A stretch of DNA of 5,194 bases from Bacteroidota bacterium (GTDB lineage Bacteria; Bacteroidota; Bacteroidia; Cytophagales; Cyclobacteriaceae), in NCBI GenBank assembly GCA_024643595.1, contig JAHEMS010000299.1:1-5194 (forward strand), given 5' to 3'. The translations under genes were made by a program, and so were the position numbers. Of this stretch, positions 1 to 5,194 are shown one piece after another; within the stretch, counting starts at the first letter, position 1, and every line of letters begins with the position of its first letter. The notes beneath the pieces are model-generated. The model was not told where the DNA came from. It did no database searches and worked only from the letters and a program-made list of their open reading frames with translations.

Positions 1-1
1 G

Positions 2-631
2 CTGCGTTGCGAACAGTTTGGAGCAGGGATGATCACTGGTTGGGGAGCCCACCATATTGACTCAGCCCATTGGGGTATGGGTATGGAGCGATCAGGTCCT
101 GTTCAAGTATGGGGCCATGCTGAGTTTCCAAAGAGTGGCTTATGGGATGTTCATGGCATCTTCAGAACAGAAGCGCTTTATGATAACGGGGTTCATATGA
201 TTGTGAGCAATGAAATTCCTAATGGCATTAAGTTCGAGGGTACCGAAGGCTGGATTTTTGTAACGCGCGGAAACTACCAGGCAACTTCCAGTGATCCGGT
301 AATCAATTCAGATGGAACCAAACCATTGGATGCGAGCGATCCGAAAATCATCAAGTCAGTTATTGGTCCTAATGAATTTCACTTTATGGTAAGCGCAGAT
401 CATCACGGCAACTGGCTGGAAAGCATTCGGGATAAAAAACCGAATATTGCCCCGGTTGAAGAGGCTCATCGTTCGTGCTCAGCTTGTTTAGTGCACCACA
501 TCGCCATGAAACTTGACAGAAAAGTCTATTGGGATCCCAAGACAGAGAAATTCAAAAATGATGACGAGGCGAATAAGATGCTCACGCGTCCGCAACGCCC
601 TGCTTACACTTTATCAAACTTCATGAAATAA
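2..631 (+). CDS. Gfo/Idh/MocA-family oxidoreductase, C-terminal part (5' end outside window)
   Basis: The reading frame is open from the window edge, so the first visible ATG at 29 is internal, not the start. The 209 visible residues are the substrate-binding C-terminal half of a Gfo/Idh/MocA oxidoreductase; the N-terminal Rossmann half lies upstream. The stretch GMITGWGAHHID (visible residues 9-20), followed by HW at 23-24, is the family's signature around the catalytic His/Asp in the alpha/beta C-terminal domain. The tail, with HHGNWLESIRDKK, an EEAHRSC helix and a closing DDEANKMLTRPQRPAY-type segment, matches the subgroup common in Bacteroidota and Planctomycetes, whose members often carry a Tat or Sec export signal. 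Such enzymes use bound or free NAD(P) to oxidise or reduce sugars; export here is inferred, since the N-terminus is not seen. Two stop codons in tandem (629-634) end the gene, and the next gene starts 7 nt after the first, so the two are probably co-transcribed. Substrate unknown. Confidence 0.9.
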   Translation: MRCEQFGAGMITGWGAHHIDSAHWGMGMERSGPVQVWGHAEFPKSGLWDVHGIFRTEALYDNGVHMIVSNEIPNGIKFEGTEGWIFVTRGNYQATSSDPVINSDGTKPLDASDPKIIKSVIGPNEFHFMVSADHHGNWLESIRDKKPNIAPVEEAHRSCSACLVHHIAMKLDRKVYWDPKTEKFKNDDEANKMLTRPQRPAYTLSNFMK

Positions 632-638
632 TAAATCA

Positions 639-2027
639 ATGATTCATCTAAATTTTAAATCTGTCGCCGCGCTGGGGCTATGCATATTCCTGGTTTGTCT
701 TTCATCTTGTAAAAAAACTGAACCCGTGGAAAATAATAAAGCAGTACACATCCTGACCCTTGATCCTGGGCATTTTCATGCCGCATTGGTTCAAAAGTCG
801 ATGTACGATAATGTAGATTCCACCGTACATGTGTATGCACCTGCTGGCCCCGACCTGCAACTTCATCTTGGCCGGATCAATGGCTTTAATACCAGGGCTG
901 AATCACCAACCCATTGGAATGAAGTGGTTTATACCGGAAATGATTTCTTCGAAAAAATGCTGGAGGAGAAAACGGGCAACGTAGTCGTTATTTCAGGCAA
1001 CAACCTGAAAAAAGCAGAATACATTTCTAAATCACTGGACGCAGGTTTCCATGTGCTTGCCGATAAGCCGATGATTATTGACGCGAAAGATTTTGAAACA
1101 TTAATAACATCATTCGATAATGCCGGTAAAAACAAATTACTTCTTTATGATATCATGACCGAACGCTATGAAATCACCACCATGCTTCAGCGTGAGTTCT
1201 CCATGTCTACAGAAGTATTCGGAACATTGGAAGAAGGCACTCCTGATAATCCATCAGTAACTAAAGAAAGCGTTCATCATTTTTTTAAATACGTATCAGG
1301 TAGCATTCTCACCAGACCACCGTGGTTTATGGATGTTTCACAACAAGGTGAAGGCATTGTTGATGTCACCACGCACCTGGTTGATCTTGTTCAGTGGGAA
1401 TGTTTCCCTGATCAAATCATAGACTATCAGAATGACATTCAAATTAATAATGCGGTGCGTACGGCCACCGCTATGACACTCAGTGAATTCAAAGCCATTA
1501 CTAAGCTTGACGAGTTTCCTGATTACATGAAAAAATATGTGGAGGATGACAGTGTGTTAAAGATATACTCCAATGGGGAGATCAATTACAAACTAAAAAA
1601 TGTACATGCCAAAGTTTCCGTTATCTGGAACTACAAGGCACCTGAAGGCGCTGGCGACACTCATTATTCCATCATGCGCGGAACTAAAGCAAACCTGATC
1701 ATCAAGCAAGGTGCCGAACAACAGTATAAGCCTACGCTGTATATTCAACCCATTACATCAAGCGCTGATTTTGAAACCCTACTCAATACTGAAGTTTCCA
1801 AACTCCAATCTTCCTATCCAGGTATCGGAGTCATGAAATCAGGTGATTTATGGGAAGTAACCATCCCTGAAAAATATAAGGAAGGACATGAAGCTCACTT
1901 TGGACGGGTTACCGAAAAGTTTCTGGAATATCTCGAAAAAGGAAATCTGCCTCAGTGGGAAGTTCCTAATATGCTTTCTAAATATTATACAACCACCAAG
2001 GCATTGGAACTTGCCAGGCAGAAGTAA
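639..2027 (+). CDS. Lipoprotein with Gfo/Idh/MocA-like fold (putative oxidoreductase C-terminal domain family)
   Basis: A 462-residue protein. It starts with a type II signal peptide: basic residue K7, hydrophobic core 9-21, and lipobox LSSC with the lipidated Cys at 24, so it should be membrane-anchored outside the cytoplasm. The start ATG gives a signal peptide of normal length and follows an A-rich leader without a Shine-Dalgarno sequence. Residues 36-145 resemble the Gfo/Idh/MocA nucleotide-binding half: a first beta strand (HILTLDPGHFHAA, 37-49), an NVVVISGNN strand near 114-122, and AGFHVLADKPM at 135-145, where DKP replaces the usual EKP. The C-terminal half has GEGIVDVTTHLVDLVQW (237-253), whose Asp242, His246 and Asp249 match the family's catalytic pattern. 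The usual GxGxxG loop is replaced by DPGHFHAA, so cofactor use is uncertain. It probably works with the oxidoreductase encoded just upstream on an extracytoplasmic sugar or glycoside. That role is inferred from context, and the substrate is unknown. Confidence 0.85.
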   Translation: MIHLNFKSVAALGLCIFLVCLSSCKKTEPVENNKAVHILTLDPGHFHAALVQKSMYDNVDSTVHVYAPAGPDLQLHLGRINGFNTRAESPTHWNEVVYTGNDFFEKMLEEKTGNVVVISGNNLKKAEYISKSLDAGFHVLADKPMIIDAKDFETLITSFDNAGKNKLLLYDIMTERYEITTMLQREFSMSTEVFGTLEEGTPDNPSVTKESVHHFFKYVSGSILTRPPWFMDVSQQGEGIVDVTTHLVDLVQWECFPDQIIDYQNDIQINNAVRTATAMTLSEFKAITKLDEFPDYMKKYVEDDSVLKIYSNGEINYKLKNVHAKVSVIWNYKAPEGAGDTHYSIMRGTKANLIIKQGAEQQYKPTLYIQPITSSADFETLLNTEVSKLQSSYPGIGVMKSGDLWEVTIPEKYKEGHEAHFGRVTEKFLEYLEKGNLPQWEVPNMLSKYYTTTKALELARQK

Positions 2028-2055
2028 CATGTGCGAACGATAGACCAGTTTGATA

Positions 2056-3072
2056 ATGAGAATTTTGACGTGTACCTCTCCCGGTCATTTTGAATACAGC
2101 GACGGAGAACTACCTGCCTTAACAAAAGATCATTCATTAATAAAAATCAAAAGAATTGGAATATGCGGAACAGACCTTCATGCTTTTGAAGGTACACAAC
2201 CCTTTTTTAATTATCCCAGAATATTTGGTCATGAACTGGCCGGTGAAATTGCTGATATTAATGGCGACATTGATTTTAATATCGGAGAAACTGTTACCAT
2301 TATTCCCTACTTTAATTGCGGGCGTTGCATCGCCTGCCGAAATGGAAGAACTAATTGTTGTGCAACGCTGAACGTAGCTGGCGTACACATTGATGGCGGA
2401 ATGGCGGAATATTATTCGGTTCCAAATTATTCGCTTGTCCATAGCAATGGACTGTCTGTGGATTCATTGGCGTTGATTGAACCATTATCAATCGGTGCAC
2501 ATGGCATACGAAGAGCCGATATCAAACCAGGTGAATTTGTTTTAGTGGTAGGCGCTGGCCCTATCGGTTTAGGCGTAATGGAATTCGCCCGAATTGCCGG
2601 TGGCCAGGTAATCGCCATTGATATTTCCGAGAATCGCTTGAATTTCTGCAAAGAGAAATTGAATATACCCTATACAATTAATCCACTCCAGACCAATGCA
2701 ATAGCCTATGTTCGGGAGATTACCAATGGTGATATGCCCACGGTAGTGATTGATGCTACCGGAAATCTGAATGCCATTAATAATTCATTTTCTTTTATGG
2801 CTCACAGTGGCCGATATATTTTAGTGGGTCTGCAAAAAGGAGATATCAGTGTAAGTCATCCTGAATTTCATAAGCGAGAGGCCACCTTGATGAGCAGCCG
2901 CAATGCTACGAGAGAAGATTTTGATCGCGTTATTAAATCAATTACGAACGGTAACATCAAGCCCGAAAACTATATCACCCATCGTGCGCCCTTTTCAAAA
3001 GTGAAAGAGGAATTTTCATCATGGCTGAATCCGGCCAATGGAGTAATCAAAGCAATGGTAGAAATGGATTAA
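2056..3072 (+). CDS. lgoD: Zinc-dependent medium-chain dehydrogenase, LgoD-like (L-galactonate 5-dehydrogenase)
   Basis: A 338-residue cytoplasmic zinc dehydrogenase of the MDR superfamily. The ATG at 2056 is preferred over an in-frame TTG at 2050 because it begins the first beta strand (MRILTC) as in relatives. Catalytic zinc ligands are Cys37, His59-Glu60 (in GHE) and probably Glu142 (in IEPLSIGAH). The structural zinc lobe has Cys88, Cys91, Cys94 and Cys102, in the standard CX2CX2CX7C spacing. The Rossmann loop is GAGPIG (166-171), and Asp189 at the end of the second strand predicts NAD+ preference. Several segments closely match E. coli LgoD/YjjN (340 aa) as I remember it: GICGTDLHAFEG with QPFFNYPR, GRTNCC, VIDATGN, and PEFHKREATLMSSRNATREDF near the C-terminus. 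LgoD oxidises L-galactonate to D-tagaturonate. The neighbouring UxaC and ExuT-type genes handle the same metabolite pool and support this. An alternative is a related aldonate or alditol dehydrogenase, such as a fuconate-pathway enzyme. The gap from the lipoprotein gene is 28 nt, consistent with an operon. Confidence 0.85.
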   Translation: MRILTCTSPGHFEYSDGELPALTKDHSLIKIKRIGICGTDLHAFEGTQPFFNYPRIFGHELAGEIADINGDIDFNIGETVTIIPYFNCGRCIACRNGRTNCCATLNVAGVHIDGGMAEYYSVPNYSLVHSNGLSVDSLALIEPLSIGAHGIRRADIKPGEFVLVVGAGPIGLGVMEFARIAGGQVIAIDISENRLNFCKEKLNIPYTINPLQTNAIAYVREITNGDMPTVVIDATGNLNAINNSFSFMAHSGRYILVGLQKGDISVSHPEFHKREATLMSSRNATREDFDRVIKSITNGNIKPENYITHRAPFSKVKEEFSSWLNPANGVIKAMVEMD

Positions 3073-3125
3073 CTATTTCCTTTAACGACCTGACTCACCA
3101 TAATGCGTTAATCTTCCGGCAAAAG

Positions 3126-4442
3126 TTACAACTTCACCTTCGTCATTTTCGGCGCAAGCATGTGCATCACCAACCAACCTATAAGGTAGGCGGCACCACA
3201 AATCAGGAACATAATGAAATATGCTTTTTCTATTTCGCCTATTTCCCGATAGTGCACGAATAGGTTCTTCTGCACTGCCCAGGTAAGCACAATACCTCCC
3301 ATACCCCCGGCCATACCACCAATTCCAGTTACCGATGCGGTAGCTTTTTTGGGAAACATGTCTGACACGGTGGTGAAAATGTTAGCGCTCCATGCCTGAT
3401 GAGCGGCCGCTGCTATGCCGATAACCAACACGGCCAACCACATATTGATTTCGCCCGCATATTGTGAAAAAACCACAGGCAATACACAAAGTGCAAAAAT
3501 GAACATCGCTGTTTTTCTCGCTTTAAAGGCCGGCATATTTCTGTTGATAAAATACATGGGTAAATAGCCCCCGCCTACGCTTCCGATGGTCGATATCAAG
3601 TACACCACAGCAACGGGCACCGCCATCTCTATCATGCTCAATTTATACTCACTTTGTAAAAAATCAGGCAACCAGAACAGGTAGAACCACCAGATCGGGT
3701 CAGTTAAAAATTTACCTAACGCAAAAGCCCACGTCTGGCGATACTTTAGCAATTTAAACCATGATACCTTTTCACCTTTTCCTGCTTGCTCTATTGCTTC
3801 ATCTTCCTTATCAGAATGGATGTAATCGAATTCCTCTTTGCTTAATTTCTTGGAATCTTCCGGATGGGTATAATAAATCTGCCATAATACTAACCAGATA
3901 AAACCAATAGCACCTGTGATAATGAAGGCCCACTTCCATCCCCAGGCTACTGCAATAAATGGCACAGTAAGCGGTGCAACGATCGCCCCTATGTTTGTTC
4001 CGGAATTAAAAATTCCAGTTGCAAACGCCCTTTCCTTTTTCGGGAACCACTCAGCGGTAGCTTTTATCGCGGCAGGAAAATTTCCCGCTTCACTAACTCC
4101 AAGCGCAGTTCTGGCAAAAATAAATCCTAATGTAGAATTGGCAAACCCATGAGCCATCGCGGCAAGGCTCCACAAGCCCGTGGCCATTGCATATCCTTTT
4201 TTCGTTCCTAATTTGTCGATGAATCTTCCCGCGACCAACATGCCGAAAGAGTAAGCCAGCTTAAAGGCAATTTCAACGTTGGCATAGTCTCCATCATTCC
4301 AGTTGAGGTCATCAGAGAGGACCGATTTCAATAAACTGATAACCTGTCGGTCGAGATAATTTACTGTTGTAGCAAAGAAGACAAGTGCGCAAATGGTCCA
4401 TCGATAGTTTCCAATTCGGCGTTTATTCAGTTGGTCACTCAT
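3126..4442 (-). CDS. MFS sugar-acid:H+ symporter, anion:cation symporter family (ExuT/LgoT/DgoT-like)
   Basis: A 438-residue inner-membrane transporter, full length for the family, with about 12 hydrophobic segments and a charged central cytoplasmic loop (about 205-235). TM1 carries NYLDR (28-32). The loop between TM2 and TM3 has the MFS motif A as GRFIDKLGTKK (72-82). TM4-5 have ARTALGVSEAGNFPAAIKA, then EWFPKKERA and GIFNSGTNIGAIVAP (about 110-157). Asp31-Arg32 and Glu118 are spaced 87 residues apart, as are Asp46 and Glu133 of E. coli DgoT, the residues tied to proton coupling there (recalled from the literature). The second half repeats a family signature, AHQAWSANIFTTVSDMFPKK. Overall it resembles ExuT, which imports D-glucuronate and D-galacturonate, but L-galactonate (LgoT) or another aldonate is possible and sequence alone does not decide. 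It lies 90 nt downstream of uxaC on the same strand, a common pairing. The ATG at 4442 follows an A-rich leader without a Shine-Dalgarno sequence; no earlier in-frame start is plausible. Confidence 0.93.
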   Translation of the reverse strand: MSDQLNKRRIGNYRWTICALVFFATTVNYLDRQVISLLKSVLSDDLNWNDGDYANVEIAFKLAYSFGMLVAGRFIDKLGTKKGYAMATGLWSLAAMAHGFANSTLGFIFARTALGVSEAGNFPAAIKATAEWFPKKERAFATGIFNSGTNIGAIVAPLTVPFIAVAWGWKWAFIITGAIGFIWLVLWQIYYTHPEDSKKLSKEEFDYIHSDKEDEAIEQAGKGEKVSWFKLLKYRQTWAFALGKFLTDPIWWFYLFWLPDFLQSEYKLSMIEMAVPVAVVYLISTIGSVGGGYLPMYFINRNMPAFKARKTAMFIFALCVLPVVFSQYAGEINMWLAVLVIGIAAAAHQAWSANIFTTVSDMFPKKATASVTGIGGMAGGMGGIVLTWAVQKNLFVHYREIGEIEKAYFIMFLICGAAYLIGWLVMHMLAPKMTKVKL

Positions 4443-4532
4443 TATTTTTTGTTTGCGTGATAAATAAGTTCGATGAATGGATATTACTTAACAATATGTC
4501 AACACCATCTCATTAAAGAAACAACAGAATCT

Positions 4533-5194
4533 CTAGAATCCGAAATACATTTTCGCATTATTATGACAAATGTCTTCCACCATTTTACCCAGGTGAGCCA
4601 TATCACCAGGCAACTCTCCTCGTTTCACATCTTCTCCAATCAGGTTACACAAAATTCTTCTGAAATATTCATGACGCGGAAAAGAAAGAAAACTTCGAGA
4701 GTCGGTCACCATACCCACAAATCGTGAAAGCAAACCCATGTTGGAAAGTGTATTCATTTGTTTCTCCATGCCATCTCTCTGATCGAGAAACCACCAGCCA
4801 CTACCCCACTGAATTTTTCCTGGCGTAGTGCCATCACTAAAATTGCCAGTCATGGTAGCGAACAATTCATTGTCAGCCGGATTTAAATTGTAGAGAATAG
4901 TTTTAGCCAACTGATCACTATTATCCAGTTGATCAAAAAAGCGAGACATGGTTTGCGATTGCGGAAAATCACCAATTGAATCAAAGCCCGTATCTGCACC
5001 CAATTCGCGCAGCATCCGGCTATTATTATTCCGTAATGCTCCAAGATGAAATTGTTGTACCCAGCCTTTCGCATGATACAAACGACAAACATGAATAAGG
5101 ATATGATATCGAATCCCCAGCTTATCTTCATTGGAAAGTACACTACCACTGAGCAAATTGGTATATGCTTTTTCCGCGTCAGCTAATGACATCT
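4533..5194 (-). CDS. uxaC: Glucuronate isomerase (uronate isomerase), C-terminal half (5' end outside window)
   Basis: UxaC isomerises D-glucuronate to D-fructuronate and D-galacturonate to D-tagaturonate in the cytoplasm, the first step of hexuronate catabolism. About 220 residues are visible, ending in TAG, against roughly 470 in the E. coli enzyme. The frame stays open to the window edge, so the Met codon near 5192 is internal. The family fingerprint is unmistakable: QFHLGALRNNNSRM, then GADTGFDSIGD, KTILYNLNP, GSGWWFLDQRDGM, FVGMVTDSRSFLSFPRHEYFRRILCN, and a terminal VEDICHNNAKMYF. These belong to the C-terminal part of the amidohydrolase-like TIM barrel, including the conserved Arg-Asn-Asn-Asn loop and the TDSRSF and RHEYFRR segments near the active site. 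The N-terminal metal-binding HxH motif would lie beyond the window. The transporter gene follows 90 nt downstream on the same strand, suggesting one uptake-plus-isomerisation unit. No frameshift or lost key residue is seen in the visible half. Confidence 0.97.
   Translation of the reverse strand, partial: MSLADAEKAYTNLLSGSVLSNEDKLGIRYHILIHVCRLYHAKGWVQQFHLGALRNNNSRMLRELGADTGFDSIGDFPQSQTMSRFFDQLDNSDQLAKTILYNLNPADNELFATMTGNFSDGTTPGKIQWGSGWWFLDQRDGMEKQMNTLSNMGLLSRFVGMVTDSRSFLSFPRHEYFRRILCNLIGEDVKRGELPGDMAHLGKMVEDICHNNAKMYFGF

Noticed and set aside
2029..2043. A minimal reading frame (ATG, three codons, TAG) just after the lipoprotein stop codon.
   Set aside because: Four coding codons without a ribosome binding site are expected by chance, and it does not overlap the downstream start in a way that suggests translational coupling.
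2137..2442. A 101-codon minus-strand open frame inside the dehydrogenase gene.
   Set aside because: It is a shadow of a well-conserved coding sequence with intact zinc-binding motifs on the other strand; no independent evidence of coding.
3073..3125. A possible bidirectional terminator in the 53-bp gap between the convergent genes: TTAACG at 3082-3087 pairs with CGTTAA at 3106-3111.
   Set aside because: The stem is only 6 bp, AT-rich, with an 18-nt loop and no clear T-run on either side, so it is not a credible intrinsic terminator.
3021..3263. An 80-codon + strand open frame spanning the junction of the convergent genes.
   Set aside because: It overlaps the dehydrogenase C-terminus in another frame and runs antisense to the transporter; the translation is low-complexity His/Gln-rich without family resemblance.
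4474..4502. A minus-strand sigma70-like promoter with TTGACA at 4502-4497 upstream of the transporter gene.
   Set aside because: At 17-nt spacing the hexamer is CATTCA, a poor -10 match, and Bacteroidota normally use a different (-33 TTTG / -7 TAnnTTTG) consensus, which is not found here.
4473..4727. An 84-codon open frame on the + strand opposite the 3' end of uxaC.
   Set aside because: It is antisense to a strongly conserved gene, its protein has no recognisable domain, and nothing like a promoter or start context supports it.

Overview
The window reads as chromosomal sugar-acid catabolism from a member of the Bacteroidota, probably an environmental Cytophagales- or Sphingobacteriales-type organism. 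This lineage is inferred from three things: AT-leaning composition, start codons preceded by A-rich stretches with no Shine-Dalgarno sequence, and a lipoprotein-anchored oxidoreductase of a type common in that phylum. Genes fill nearly the whole window. No RNA gene, CRISPR array, insertion sequence or integration site is visible, and no stretch over 300 bases lacks a gene.

The left half (1-3072, + strand) holds three tightly spaced genes in one direction, likely one operon: the C-terminal part of a Gfo/Idh/MocA-family oxidoreductase; a lipoprotein with a Gfo/Idh/MocA-like fold, 7 nt downstream; and, about 28 nt further on, a zinc-dependent medium-chain dehydrogenase that closely resembles E. 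coli L-galactonate dehydrogenase LgoD (YjjN). The right half (3126-5194, - strand) converges on it. It holds a major-facilitator sugar-acid symporter of the anion:cation symporter (ExuT/LgoT/DgoT) type and, upstream of it, the C-terminal half of glucuronate isomerase UxaC. The two convergent units are separated by 53 bp.

Taken together, the genes suggest uptake and entry of hexuronates and related aldonates. The symporter would import uronate or aldonate. UxaC would convert D-glucuronate to D-fructuronate and D-galacturonate to D-tagaturonate. The LgoD-like enzyme would oxidise L-galactonate to D-tagaturonate, joining the UxaC product pool. The two Gfo/Idh/MocA proteins probably act outside the cytoplasm on a sugar or glycoside; their substrate cannot be read from the sequence. 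Steps below tagaturonate/fructuronate (UxaB, UxuB, UxuA, KdgK, KdgA types) are not in the window. I see no clear evidence for a wholly new system. The most notable point is the coupling of lipid-anchored or exported oxidoreductases to a cytoplasmic L-galactonate/hexuronate route.
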